A stretch of DNA of 64,000 nt, from assembly GCA_949358305.1 (NCBI GenBank), contig OX442319.1:11408001-11472000 (forward strand), read 5' to 3'. The translations under genes were made by a program, and so were the position numbers. The notes beneath the pieces are model-generated. The model was not told the DNA's origin. It made no database searches and worked only from the letters and a program-made list of their open reading frames with translations. Position 1 is the stretch's first letter, and each line of letters starts with the position of its first letter. The DNA comes from Strigamia acuminata (Eukaryota > Arthropoda > Chilopoda > Geophilomorpha > Linotaeniidae). Shown one piece after another: positions 22,410 through 35,369 of this stretch.

Positions 22410-23280
22410 AAGAAAAACGAAAATTTTATGTTTATTTATTTTCAGAGAATGATTTTTCACTATTTTTAACTATTTTTTAATCAACCAATACCCCTTGTTG
22501 CAACAAAAACAACAATTTTGAATTTTGAATGAATAAAATCGACTTTTTACATGCAAGTTCTTCAAATTACAAGTATAAATTAAATTTTTTATTTTCTAAA
22601 AATATTAAAAATTTTGTTTATTTATTTCTTCGAATGATTTTCACTATTTTTCACTATTTTTCACTATTTTTTAATCAACCAATACCCTTTGTTGCAACAA
22701 AAACAATTATTTTGAATTTTGAATAAATAAAATCGACTTTTTACATGCAAGTTCTTCAAATTACAAGTATAAATTAAAATTTTTATTTTCTGAAAAAATT
22801 AAAAAATTTATGTTTATTTATTTCTTCGAATAATTTTCACTATTTTTCACTATTTTTCACTGTTTTTCACTATTTTTCACTATTTTTCACTATTTTTCAC
22901 TATTTTTCACTGTTTTTTACTATTTTTTAATCAACCAATACCATTTGTTGCAGCAAAAACAACAATTTTGAATTTTGAATAAATAAAATCGACTTTTTAC
23001 AATCAAGTTCTTCAAATTTTAAATTAAAATTTTTATTTTCCGAAAAAATTAAAAATTTTATGTTTATTTATTTTCTTCGAATGATTTTCACTATTTTTCA
23101 CTATTTTTCACTATTTTTCACTATTTTTTACTATTTTTTAATCAACCAATACCCCTTGTTGCAGCAAAAACAACAATTTTGAATTTTGAATAAATAAAAT
23201 CGACTTTTTACATCAAGTTCTTCAAATTTTAAATTAAAATTTTTATTTTCCAAAAAAAAATTAAATTTAAAAAAAAAATA
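22410..23280 (+). repeat. Four-copy tandem repeat, ~190-260 bp, with nested TTTTTCACTAT expansions
   Basis: Each copy has TTTATTTATTTTCTTCGAATGA, a run of TTTTTCACTAT, then ATCAACCAATACC, CAACAATTTTGAATTTTGAA and AAAATCGACTTTTTACA. Copies begin near 22425, 22610, 22800 and 23055 and differ mainly in how many 10-11 bp TTTTTCACTAT units they carry (up to about nine), so there are two levels of repeat. 23280-24400 after it has no recognised gene. Confidence 0.85.
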
Positions 23281-24796
23281 AATTTAGTTGTGTCTAGCAC
23301 CATCTTTCATCATTCGATTTATAAATAGTCACAACTCAGAGACCACTTTTATTTTTTAAATTCATCTGGGAATTATTTTTCACTTTCTGCCAAAAAGGGG
23401 CGAAAACAGCGAAAGGCAAAATAAAGTCGTCAATGGAGGTGGCGAGTTAGTGGAATACCGATTTATGGAGATTGTCACTGAACCTTTTTGGAGTCGAGAA
23501 AAAAGCAGAAAGAAAAAAAAGTGAATTAGCGTCGCCTCCAAGTTGCGGTGTTTGATTGCAGCTCATTTGCTGGCAAAAGAAGACCCTTCGCGGACCCTTC
23601 GCCGCGACCCGAGCAGAAGGGGAGAATAAAAAGAAACTGAGCATTAATTGGAAACACGAAGGAAAGCTTCTGTTCAGCGTCACTTTACGGCGCTAAAATG
23701 AATGAAATTCGAGTTTTCGTCGCGATGAATGGATTTTACATAGAAAAATAAAAAAAACAACATCAAATAAACATTTAAAAAATAGATAATACGCTCGAGA
23801 TAAGAGATAAGGGTAAGTTGAAGATGATTCTCATCTTTTGCTACGGATAGGGGTCATTCAAATGGGGGAAAGTAGCGATCGAATAACACGCTGGGAATAA
23901 ATCTCATTTTGCCCTAATCTGGAATGTAATTAACGTCAGAAAAAACGTTTGTCAAAACCGCATTTAAATCTAAACGTCGGTGTTTATTATACGAGAATTT
24001 GAAATTTATTTTTTAACATTTTCTCTAAATTTTTGTGTCCGGCGCAGCTGCAGTTGACGGTTTGTTTACGAAAAATTGGAAAAATTCATGACTTCCGTTC
24101 TAGCGCCGTTGTGTGGATAAAATCGTGTTTCTCAATTATGCATACTTTATTTTTATACGGTATTTCGTTATTACGATCGCAGGTGCACTTCTATTTCTGA
24201 AAGCTATTTTTTTTAACTTCTTCCTCTTCTTTTATTTCCATTTAGTAACCATCGGCGCCGACCTATCCCTTCATATTTCTGCTAATCGTCTTGGACGGCT
24301 CTTGGCCAGCCGGCACCAATTCATCTCCAACCGTCAAAAAAGTAAAAATATTTATCCTAGTGCAACCAAATGCAAAATCAAACATTAAATATCCAAAAGA
24401 ATAAATAAACCAAACGTTTTTTACTAAAAAAATTCATCATTTAATATAATTTAAGAGTTAAATATAAATTATAATACATTATAATAGTTCCAAAAATCAA
24501 TACAATGGTTATAACTATATACAGAAACACTATACGACATAAACGATACATTTTGCTGTATTAATACTATTAAAACATAACTTAACACATGTTCCATCTC
24601 AAATAAATACAACAAATCATTCATTTTTAACCATAACTTAAATTAAAAAGCAAAAACTACCAAAAAATTGCACTTTTTCCGGCTCCAGAGTTCCAAAACT
24701 TGAACAAATCCAAGAAAACTCAACCCCCACTAAAAAAAAATTTTTCCGTATACATAAAATAAAACAAAACGAACAAAACCACGTGCGACGTCATCC

Positions 24797-25327
24797 TCAG
24801 TGTCCCGACCACGCGCCCTCCATCCTCCAGACCGAAAAGGCATAACTGAGTCTCTCATGGGCCACGTAGCTGCAGCTGCTGGCCAGTTTGTTGTCGTGTT
24901 CGTCACTCCGCAGCACTTGGTAAAGGAAATCAATGTACCTCGACGCGAGCTTCAAAGTCTGTATCTTGGACAACTTATCACTGGGCAGCGTTGGAATGAT
25001 CTTGCGCAGCGACGAGAACGCGTCGTTCAAACTCTGCGTGCGCTGCCGTTCCCGCACGTTGGCCAGCACGCGCTGGTTCTGCACGTCCTCGAAGCTCTGC
25101 GGGATCCTCTTCTTGTTCTTCGACGACCCCGCGACCGCCATGTCCATCTCATCGCCCGGCAGACACTTGTCGAGGCGCTTGTGGGTTTGGAACGAGGTGT
25201 ATTTTCGCTTGCGGTGCAGCCGGCGCTCGCTGTCGGACGGGTCGATGCAGAGGAGGATGTCGGAGCCGTGCGACGAGGTCGGCGAGTGGAGTTCGGGCGA
25301 GCCGGGCTCGTATTTGATCGGGATCAT
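24797..25327 (-). CDS. twi: Twist bHLH transcription factor
   Basis: 176 residues, intronless. The basic helix-loop-helix domain at about residues 90-145 ([20 protein letters not shown], then [20 protein letters not shown]) is essentially the invariant Twist domain. The C-terminal WR box is present as [14 protein letters not shown]. Twist dimerises, binds CANNTG E-boxes and specifies mesoderm in insects. The start ATG at 25327 gives [16 protein letters not shown]; the frame remains open upstream only with non-ATG codons. The protein is short compared with fly Twist (about 490 residues) because the long N-terminal glutamine-rich region is missing, as in several non-dipteran insects. It is surrounded by 4 kb of gene-free DNA on one side and 10 kb on the other, so regulatory DNA probably dominates the area. 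Confidence 0.95.
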   Translation of the reverse strand: MIPIKYEPGSPELHSPTSSHGSDILLCIDPSDSERRLHRKRKYTSFQTHKRLDKCLPGDEMDMAVAGSSKNKKRIPQSFEDVQNQRVLANVRERQRTQSLNDAFSSLRKIIPTLPSDKLSKIQTLKLASRYIDFLYQVLRSDEHDNKLASSCSYVAHERLSYAFSVWRMEGAWSGH

Positions 25328-25660
25328 CGTCGGAGGAGTTGTGGCGGGTTGTGTGCGCGAGCGGAGGTTTTTACTCGCGTGTGTGTGTGTGTCTATGCTA
25401 ATGAAACGATGGGCGGGAAGGCTGGGACTGAGTCGGCACGATAAAATTAGAGAAGGTCCAGATAAACATGCCAATCAGAGCGCGCGCAGTGCACTCTACC
25501 CTCCCTCCTTGCTCCCACAAGCGTCCCAGTTCGGTTCCCTCCTTCCACATCATCCCTCCTGGTCACCGGAAGTTGCTTTCAGCCTCTCGCCATCTCTCAC
25601 TTCAGCTGAGGATTACGCGCGCGCTGACTGAAGTTTTGATAAAAAATAAATAAAAAGTTT
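25328..25660 (-). promoter_or_regulatory. Twist 5' UTR and proximal promoter region
   Basis: GC-rich sequence directly upstream of the Twist start, including a CA/GT run (25377-25393) and a C/T-rich stretch (25497-25600). It contrasts sharply with the AT-rich surroundings. I assign it by position only; no TATA box is convincing. Confidence 0.5.
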
Positions 25661-25689
25661 TTAAATTTTTTGAAAATAAAATATTGATT

Positions 25690-25880
25690 TTTGGGTTTGG
25701 TTTTTGGTGTTTTTGTTGTTTTTTGGTGTTTTTTGTTTTGGTTTTTGTTGTTTTTTGGTGTTTTTGGTGTTTTTTGTTTTGGTTTATGTTAGTTTTTGTT
25801 GTTTTTTGAGGTTTTTTGTGTTTTTTGTTTTTGTTTTTGTTGTTTTTTGGTGTTTTTTTTGGTTTTTAATTGATTTGTTG
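25690..25880 (+). repeat. T/G-rich minisatellite (TTTTTGGTGTTTTTTGTT units)
   Basis: Runs of TTTTTGTTGTTTTTTGGTGT make a simple array just upstream of the Twist promoter. 25880-26450 beyond it has no gene or array that I recognise. Confidence 0.8.
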
Positions 25881-26454
25881 ATGAGAATGGAGTCATGTGG
25901 CGGGGAGTCGAGTTACTCGGTTTTTACGGCACGATTCAGTGAAGTCGCGTCGGGGTGGATGAGAAAACAGTGTGAGAAAATGTGGAGTGTTCATGCACCT
26001 TCTTGTTCGGCTGTGTTGCTCCTCCTTGATCCACCCTCGCAGGAAGCAGCCACGGGACATCGTCGGGGGACTAAGGCGCGCCTGCACTGACTCATCTTTA
26101 GTGTCTTGTCATTAGAGTTTGATCCGATTTCGCGGCGTTTGTGCTAATCTGGGTTTTGAGTGGGACATCTTGTGGATTGAGCGGAGAGATGTGTTAGTCG
26201 GACATTTGGGTGGATGTTTTCTTTTTTGGGGGTGTAGATTGAGGTGGATTTTTAGTGGTTTGATTTTTTTTTTGTGTGTGTAGAGATTATTTGGAAATAT
26301 TTTTTGTGTGTTTTTGTTGTGGGGAAATGCGTTAGTTTCTGAGTTTTGTGTGGAATAGTTGAAGTTGTTTTCAGTGGCATTTATTATGATATTTATTTGA
26401 TTCTAACGTTGGTTTTGGTGTTTTTATACGTTGTTTTATTTAGTTTTATTAGTT

Positions 26455-27055
26455 TAGACTTATTTATCAGTGGTTTTATTAATTTTGAATGATTTCAGTT
26501 AAGTTTTATTATTTTTGACTGATTTTAATTAAATTTTATTATTTTAGACTGATTTTACTTAAATTTTATAATTTTAGACTGATTTTAGTTAAATTTTATA
26601 ATTTTAGACTGATTTTACTTAAATTTTATAATTTTAGACTGATTTTAATTAAATTTTATTATTTTAGACTGATTTTACTTAAAATTTATTATTTTAGACT
26701 GATTTTACTTAAATTTTATAATTTTAGACTGATTTTACTTAAATTTTATAATTTTAGACTGATTTTACTTAAATTTTATAATTTTAGACTGATTTTACTT
26801 AAATTTCATTATTTCAGACTAATTTTACTTAAATTTTATTATTTTAGACTGATTTTAGTTAAATTTTACTCCGTATTATTTTAAACTGATTTTACTTAGA
26901 TTTTATTATTTTAAACTGATTTTTTAATGATTTTATTATTTTAAACTGATTTTTTAATGATTTTATTATTTTAAACTGATTTTTTAATGATTTTATTATT
27001 TTAAACTGATTTTTTAATGATTTTATTGATTTCTACACTAGTTTAGGCTGATTAT
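26455..27055 (+). repeat. 30-bp minisatellite (ATTTTAGACTGATTTTACTT… units)
   Basis: About 14 copies of a 30-bp unit containing TTTTAGACTGATTTTA, changing at 26880 into a second 30-bp variant with TTTAAACTGATTTTTTAATG. The exact 30-bp period shows as repeating columns. 27055-28130 is non-repetitive, with a GC-richer island at 27740-28100 but no convincing gene. Confidence 0.92.
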
Positions 27056-28139
27056 TCTGTGATTTTATTAATTTACAGTAGTTTAGACTAATTTTTCGTT
27101 AATTGTATTATTTTAACACTTTTTTATTTACATTTTTAACTGATTCATTTTGTATTTTTAACTACACCGGTACCTAAATTGTATTTGTATTTTTCTTATT
27201 TTAGACTCATCTAAATTCCTATTTTATTCCCACAAACAAAAACCACACTCTAATTCCTAACAATTACTTCGTCTACAATTTCCTTTTTATAATTTCGCCT
27301 TTTCAAAATCGCCTTAAAATAGAAAACTCTTGTGTAATATTAAAGTATCCACCATTACAGCTGCACCCTTGAAACCCACACCGAACTACGCACACTCAAA
27401 TCATACAACAGGAAATACATTTCCTTTTTTATAAATAACACCAATACTTGTTGTTATATCATAATCATATCACTTTCCAAACGATTTCTCAAACACTTTT
27501 TATTCCCCAAACCAATAAAAAAATCACATTGTCTTCTAATCACACAACAACGAGCTATCAACCACCTTTGGGACTTCCAGGGTTGGACGGGAAGAGGTGA
27601 GGCAGCCATTAAATAGTAGCCAATAGGCTTAAAAGATAGAGAAGGGTTATGACCCTGCTCATCACATAATGACCCAAACGACTTCAAGATGTTCGAGTGA
27701 AACATCAGGCAGGAAAAAAAGGATGAAAAGGATAAAAAGGTCAATTTTTGAGTGTGCTTCTGTGTGGACAGTCGGACACCGGTATCCGAAAGGGAGCGTC
27801 ATTTTGGTGGAGCCCCCCGTCCCACCTACTCTCTCTCCACCCCCGCTTTCAAAGCGCCTCGGTGGCGCCAGAGGAGTGGATGAAGGGAGTTCGATTCCAT
27901 CAACGAATGCAAGTACCGTGACCAATGGTCACTTCATACGTCACCGTGCATACGCGCGGGATCAAATTGCGAAAGAGCACGTCCCGTGACGTAGAGGGAC
28001 AAAGAGAGCGACCCTCGAGTCAAAGAACGAGATGAACATCCATCATTCATCTCTCCCTACAGTCAGTCAGTCAGAGAGAGAGTACTCGCCACTATTCGTT
28101 TGGAGAATAGTTTGAAATTTTTTTTTCAATGGAAATAAG

Positions 28140-29070
28140 ATGGATTAAAAATTTTGTGGAGTGGGAATTTTTGTTTTAGAAATTTGGTGACGTGAGAAGT
28201 TTGTTCTAAACACCTTTTGATGTGAGAATTTTGTTGTATAAATTTTCTAACGTGAGAAATCTGTTGGAAAAATGTTCTAACGTGAGAAATCTGTTCTAAA
28301 ATTTTTATAACGTGAGAAATTTGTTCTAAAAATCATGTGATGTAATCATGTAATGTTGGACATTTGTTCTAAAAATCATGTGATGTAATCATGTAATGTT
28401 GGACATTTGTTCTAAAAATCATGTGATGTAATCATGTAATGTTGGACATTTGTTCTAAATATCTTGTGGTGTGAGAAATTTGTTCTGAACGTCTATTCTA
28501 ACTGGAGAAATTTGTTCTAAATATCTTGTAATGTGCAAAATTTGTTCTAAATATCTTGTAATGTGCAAAATTTGTTCTAAATATCTTGTAATGTGCAAAA
28601 TTTGTTCTAAATATCTTGTAATGTGCAAAATTTGTTCTAAATATCTTGTAATGTGCGAAATTTGTTCTAAATATCTTGTAATGTGCGAAATTTGTTCTAA
28701 ATATCTTGTAATGTGAGAAATTTGTTCTAAATATCTTGTAATGTGAGAAATTTGTTCTGAACATTTTCAAATGTAAGAATTTTGTTCTAAACTTTGAGAA
28801 ATTTGTTCTAAATGTATTGTAATATGAGAAATTTGTTCTAAATATCTTGTAATGTGAGAAATTTGTTTTAAATATCTTGTAATGTGAGAAATTTGTATTA
28901 AATATCTTGTAATGTGAGAAATTTGTTCTAAACGTCTATTCTAACTTGAGAAATTTGTTCTAAACGTCTATTCTAACTTGAGAAATTTGTTCTAAACGTC
29001 TATTCTAACTTGAGAAATTTGTATTAAATATCTTGTAATGTGAGAAATTTGTTCTAAACAACTTCTAACA
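28140..29070 (+). repeat. 30-bp minisatellite (AATTTGTTCTAAATATCTTG units)
   Basis: Roughly 28 units. The core (28505-28755) is eight near-identical 30-bp copies. Flanking units diverge and include three copies of a 44-bp variant with ATCATGTGATGTAATCATGT (28320-28450). Open frames on both strands here are artefacts of the 30-bp period. 29070-30240 holds unassigned sequence that turns G/T-rich after 29900. Confidence 0.92.
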
Positions 29071-30299
29071 TGTTTTAAGACTCCTAAAACATAAGAATTT
29101 CGTTTTAAAAATCCTAAAACATAAAAATTCCCCTTAAAAATTCTCAAAAATAAAATCTCTCTTCTCCACTCTTCCAATAACAATCCCAAAAACATTGCAC
29201 GCCTTATCCTTCCCCACATTTCTTTTAATGCTTATTTCTGTTCATCTGTATCTGGTAAACCCTAAAGAACCTTGTTTATTTACCATCCGCAGCAACAAGC
29301 AGCAAACTGAACACTCTCCTCACTCCCAACGAGTGTGAGCCTGACCGTAAAAATTTAACAGCGCCTCGCAACTTGTTATGAGAACCCGAACGAAACACTA
29401 AACTCGTCGCTGGCCTCTGTCATCAATCCAGTCTAATGAGAAATCCAAATGAAAAAAAACGAAAAACCCGCTCAAAAACAACAAGCCCGGGTTTCATGAG
29501 GCCGAGGGGCGAAACATTACGACTTTATTTGTATTCCCTGCGCAGCAAAACACAGAACAGAAGCCAAAAAGAAGGCCTAAGTATAAAGAAGGACTTTTTG
29601 CGCGGACCCCTCGATCTAAGAGGCCGCCTCAATGGCCTCAATGGTCCACTCACACCGCGCTGGACGATTCATCTTATGATCTAAATGACTTCCTCCCTTT
29701 TCAACATATGCAACCTGATTTTCTTAATCTTTTTTTAAACGCGTCAGACTGCAAATGAAATTTATGGCGCGCAATTTGTGTAGCATGAAGGAATTTTTTG
29801 CTTGTGAAATTTGTCCGTGTTTTGGGTCTCATTATCTGGAGAGCGGCATCTTGTTGTGTTGTGTTGTGTTTGAGAATGTTTGGTAAAGGTTGCTCATTAG
29901 GGAGGTTCGTGTGATGTGTTTTTGAGACGGTGTGTGTAGCGCCGTAGCCGGATGTACGGATAGGTTGGTGCGGGGGTTTGGGTTTGGTTGGTGGAGTTTG
30001 GGTTTGGTGTTGGTTTGCGTTAGTGTTGAAGTTATTAGATACGGTGAGGTTTGGTTGTGGTGGATTTGTGGATGGTTAGGTGGGTGTTGGGTATAGGTGT
30101 TGAGGGTTTGGTTGGTGGAATGGGTGTTGGTTTTAGGTTTTGGGTTTTGAGTTTTGGTTTGATTTGGTTGAATTTTGAATTTTTTGTTTGTTTGATTTGT
30201 TTTTGTTTTTGTTGGGGTTTTTGGGAATTTGAAATTTAAATTAATGAAAGTCTTCTTTTTTGTGAAATTGTGTTGGATTTTTGTGTGATTTTTTTTTTT

Positions 30300-30790
30300 A
30301 TTTGTGTTAAATTTTTGTTGTACAGTATTTTTGTTGTATTTTTGTTGGATGTTTGTTGGATTTCTGTTGTAATTTTGATGTATTTGTTTCAGAATTTTTG
30401 TGAGAGTTTTGGCGAATTTTTATTGAATTCTAGATTAATTTTTGATTAATTTTTGATGAAAATTTTTGATTAATTTTTGATGAAAATTTTTGATTAATTT
30501 ATGATGAAAACTTTTGACGAAAATTTTTGGTGAAAATTTGTAATGAAAACTTTTGACGAAAACTTTTGACAAAAATTTTTAAATAAACTTTTTGATGAAT
30601 TTTTATTGGCTTTTTGGTGGATTTTTGATGAATTTTTATTGGCTTTTTGGTGGATTTTTGATGAATTTTTGATGAATTTTTGGTGGATTTTTGATGAATT
30701 TTTGATGAATTTTTGGTGCATTTCTGATGAATTTTTGGTGCATTTCTGATGAATTTTTGGTGCATTTCTGATGAATTCATTCCAAACTTT
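30300..30790 (+). repeat. T-rich minisatellite (TTTTTGATGAATTTTTGGTG units)
   Basis: Units of 10-12 bp (GATGAATTTTTG, GGTGGATTTTT) build higher-order blocks of about 20-40 bp. 30790-31740 is unique, non-coding as far as I can tell. Confidence 0.85.
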
Positions 30791-31789
30791 TTACAACTCT
30801 TTTCCAAAACTCCAACAAACTTATTCAAACCTTCCTTCAATTTCCCCAAAACAAATCCCCTCATCCCACTAACATCCTCCAAAAAATCCCCACCACCCAA
30901 CCTCACACTATTAAAAACCCTTAAAACTGATATTTCATGAATTAACATTCTTCATTTCCTCCTCATCTGCTTCTATTTGCAGAAAACTAATTTGCAAACC
31001 CATAATCTGTTGATCTTCCCATTTGTTTTCATGAGCTGCACGTGCAAATGAATCTCGCATGTTTATTTTAAGGCCTGGGCGTGCAACCAGAACTCCGCTT
31101 ACCCAACGGCAACTGCCAACCTCATTCTACCTCGCAGTCTGACTTACTGCGCAATCGCGACTCAGTAATGTCACGCTGCGCAACATTGACACTCTGAAAT
31201 AAGAGGCATTCCAACAAACACGCGTTTTTTCCCTTTCCTTGCGATCGAAAACACAGCGAAGGTGCCCGTCTCATTCACGCAACGATGCACGCTATTAGCA
31301 CGAGCCAGTTTCTTTTTTCCTTTCTTTTTCTAGCGCGGATCATTCGGGATTTGCAATTAATGCCTAGTTATGCATTGATTTATTGCGATTGGCATGTGGA
31401 GTCCATTTTGGTTGTCTTGTTTGTGTAGTAGCGGTCAACCCCTATATGTGTTTGACAGAGATTCCCGAGAGGTATATATACGCAAGCATGTTGTCGAGGG
31501 ATAGATTATATACATGTGGTCACTTTTGACACGTGGCGGGCACGTGCTGGTTACCTTGGTTTGCACATCTGGTGATGGATATGCCAATTTGGTGGATTTG
31601 GAAGGAGAAAATGTGGTTTTTTTCGGGTTTGATTGCAATTTTTTGGCTCTGAAATTGTTTTTGAGTGAAAATTATATTTTGGGCATGAGAGCTTTACTTT
31701 TTTACATTGCTTTTATGACTATCTGAATGTATAAAGAGCATGAGAATGCGTTTATTTTGTCAAAAGTTGATAAGTTTGAAATTTAAAAT

Positions 31790-32345
31790 TGGATTTTTTT
31801 CGTTTAAAAATTGCATTTCTCTGCCAAAAAATTGTATAACGCTGCTCAAAGTTTGCATTATTTTGCTCAAAATTTGCCTTATTCTGTTTAAAACTGCATT
31901 ATTCTGCCTAAAATTGCTTTATTTTGCTTAAATTTGAATTATTGCACCTTAAATTGAAACATTCTGTCTAAAATTGCATTTTTGGGCATAAAAATTAAAT
32001 TATTCTGCCTAAAATTGCATTTTTGGGCATAAAAATTACATTATTCTGCCTAAAATTGCATTTTTGGGCATAAAAATTACATAATTCTGCCTAAAATTGC
32101 ACTTTTGGGCATACAAATTACATAATTCTGCCTAAAATTGCATTTTTGGGCATAAAAATTACATAATTCTGCCTAAAATTGCATTTTTGGGCATAAAAAA
32201 TACATTATTCTGCCTAAAATTGCATTTTCAGACATAAAATTACATAATTCTGCCTAAAATTGCAAAATTTAATTTTTAAAAAAGCAATTTTTTTCATTTA
32301 AAATTGCATTATGCTGAATTTACATTGACTGCATTTCATCTAAAA
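31790..32345 (+). repeat. 41-bp minisatellite (AAAATTGCATTTTTGGGCAT units)
   Basis: A regular 41-bp unit with ATTCTGCCTAAAATTGCATT occurs about eight times (31940-32270), flanked by shorter diverged units. It shares the AAAATTGCATTTTT core with the array at 33110-33860. 32345-33100 is unique with no gene recognised. Confidence 0.9.
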
Positions 32346-33109
32346 CATCCACCAATTTCCCAACAGCTCCAAAACCATCTCTACGACCCACCTTAAATCC
32401 ACAATTGCCACACACAAATTTCCCCATTCAATTTAAACTAAACTTTCATCTAAAAAAAAAATATATACAAAAAAAAAAGTAAAAAAAAATAAAAAATGAA
32501 CATTGGATCGACGCCAATTGCCAAGTGAGTTGATGAGCAGTTAAGAGATCTATTTTATACTTGACATTTACAAGTCTCGATAGCAATATGGTCACGAACA
32601 GCTCCAAGCACGGAGTCAGAAGAGCCTGGAATGAAATGCAGGCAAAGGATCTTCGTTTTTTTCTTGTTGGAGGGCAAAAAGTTAGCCAAGCGTGAGGAAT
32701 CTGCAGCATCTCGAGAGGAAGCGGGAGAAAGATGGGCCAACAAGATGAAGGAAGGTCCGTGAGTTTGGTTCCCACATCTTCCACCGTCACGCTGTACTGG
32801 CGTGGGGGGGATTTCGCTCTCTCTCTGCTTCTTCTTCTCAGAAGGATGTGTGTAAATGTCAGGCTGAACAATATTTTCTTGTGGGATGGTCTGGCAGTCA
32901 TTTTTCACACCACGCAGTGTCAATAATATTTTTATTATTGTTAAGGGATGGGGAAAATGTGTGGTTTTGGTGAATTTTGTAATGGGGGTTTGGTTTGGAT
33001 TAATGTTTTTTGATGTTGGGTAGTGGGTTTAATGTTTGTGGGTGTTTTTGGGGTCGATTGAGTAGAAAAATGAGGTGTTTGGTTCGAAATTATATTTGTT
33101 TGGCTACGT

Positions 33110-33860
33110 TTTCTAGACTAAAATTGCATTTTTTCGTCTAAAATTGCATTTTTTTCGTCTAAAATTGCATTTTTTCGTCTAAAATTGCATTTTTTTTGTC
33201 TAAAATTGCATTTTTTCGTCTAAAATTTCATTTTTTCGTCTAAAATTTCATTTTTTTGTCTAAAATTTTATTTTTTTGTCTAAAATTACATTTTTTCGTC
33301 TAATATTTCATTTTTTTGTCTAAAGTTGCATATTTTCGTCTAAAATTGCATTTTTTAGTCTAAAATTGCATTTTTTTGTCTAAAATTTCAGTTTTTTCTT
33401 CTAAAATTGCATTTTTTCGTCTAATATTTCATTTTTTTGTCTAAAATTGCATATTTTCGTCTAAAATTGCATTTTTTTCGTCTAAAATTGCATTTTTTTG
33501 TCAAAAATTGCATTTTTTGTGTAAAATTTCAGTAGCTGCATTCAAAAATTAAAATAACAATTTTAGTTTAAGTGTATTTTAAGTTTTAACATGGGTTTAA
33601 ACAGGAAATTATGTCATTTTTGGTTTAAAATTGAAGTAAAACACAAAATATGTTAGTTTTTGAATGCAGCTAGTTTTTCGTCAAAAATTGCATTTTTTTC
33701 TTCTAAAATTGCATTTTTTTGTCTAAAATTACATTTTTTTCATCTAAAATTACATTTTTTCGTCTAAAATTGTATTTTTTTGTCTAAAATGTTAGTTTTT
33801 CGTCCAAAATTTGTTCTTTTAATAAAAATTTTAGTTTTTCATCTAAAATTGCATTTCAAA
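33110..33860 (+). repeat. 20-bp minisatellite (CGTCTAAAATTGCATTTTTT units)
   Basis: About 35 copies of a 19-21 bp unit, interrupted at 33535-33670 by about 130 bp of unique sequence. 33860-35365 contains no recognised gene. Confidence 0.92.
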
Positions 33861-35369
33861 GTCCCAAATTTAATTTTTATCAGCCCTTAATCCACTTTAT
33901 TTTGTCTAAAATTTCATTTTTCCATTTCTCCCAACAAAACGCCTATTTTCTCCAACAACAACAACTCCAAAAACCTCCAACCACGGCTCCGCTTGTTCGC
34001 CGTGATCACCGTTAAAAACACCACAATTTGTTTGTTTACAACATCAACTGCGCTTTGTTTAACACAACAGGGATTTTATTTGCTGAGAAAAGCGCGCACA
34101 AACAGTGAAAACCATTTAAACAACATCCCAACAAACCTCAAATGATGTCACAAACCCCGAGAGCTCCTCACTTTTCCTTTGTGCAAACTGGGCAAAGCGC
34201 CAATCCCGGTAGACCCAACGTAAACATCCGCTTTGTGTGTGCAATTCACCCTCCCAACCCCCAACGGGCGAGCGTGGGGTTCTGCAGGTGCAGTACGCGA
34301 CTCAACTCGTGTAGGGCCGAACCAGACCGCATTTCTCTATCACTGACACAAAGTTGTCTTGACATTTAAACCACGACTCGCATTTGTAAAAATGAAGATT
34401 CAATTTCGCCTCCAACTTGTATTTCCTCGCATTTTTTCCCCTTTTTCCCGAACCCTCGCCTGAAATAACAAAAAGAAACCAACAAGAAAGGGTTTATCGC
34501 CACCTGGCGAGCAAATGATAAGTAAATTGCACTCATCTGGTCGGGAGCTTCTTTGTGTGTCCAAGCTCGTTTGACCACTGCAAGTGTTGATTGCTGTACA
34601 AAGCCATTGTGGTGGCACTTCTTTAGAAAACAATTTTTTTTTTCAAACCGATTGGTCAAGGCACTTGACCTACTTGAGTTCAATAGAGTTATTAAACGTG
34701 ATTGTACGGAGGCCCGCAGGTGATTGTACGGAGGCTCGGTGGTGATATTTGGGGTTTTTAAGTGGAAATATTAAGAAATGTGCGTTTCGGAGTTGTTTTA
34801 TGGTTGAAAATGGACAGTGGGGAGAGTGTTACATTGTTTTGTGTGTGAGAAAAAATCGTGTGTGCAGTAGGAGGCCAATTAAGTGTAGTTATCTTGGGCG
34901 GCATCTTGGTAGGAGGCCATCAGACCATTTGCTCAATAGTCCCTGTCTGGATTCTCAAGTATGTGTCAATTGCCATCAATTGGGGAGTCTACAAAGGACT
35001 CACAATAGGTGACAAAGCATTGTAATTGTGTTCGCCACACGTGCCAACGACATAAAAGGGAAAAAAAATGGCTGTTTGGAGTGTTTACTCGTTTTCTCAG
35101 ACATTCGTTTGTTTATTTAGATTTTTATAAAACGAAAATAAGATAATTCGGATTTTTTAAAATAATTTAAAAAACGTTGGGAGGGTTTTGTGTAGTTCTG
35201 CCAGATGTGGGATTGGTCATTTTGTATCACTAATGTGAGAAATCGTCACTGGGGGACAGCACCTGTGCGTAAAGCAGCTCAGAGGAGACATTTCTGTTTC
35301 TAATGAGGAAATTAATGAGGAAAAATGGACGTCAGAGCATCTATTTTATTTTAATTTTTACTTACTTGT

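Noticed and set aside
24800-25631. Plus-strand frames of 214 and 232 residues over Twist
   Set aside because: Antisense to the Twist bHLH gene, whose domain is unmistakable.
27669-27989. 106-residue frame in a GC-richer island
   Set aside because: No recognisable domain, no splice or polyadenylation support; could be regulatory sequence near Twist instead.
28505-28755. CRISPR-like regular repeats
   Set aside because: Units are contiguous with no unique spacers, and the DNA is eukaryotic; these are minisatellites.
28498-28770. Minus-strand 90-residue repeat protein
   Set aside because: The 30-bp period of the minisatellite keeps one frame open; no other coding sign.
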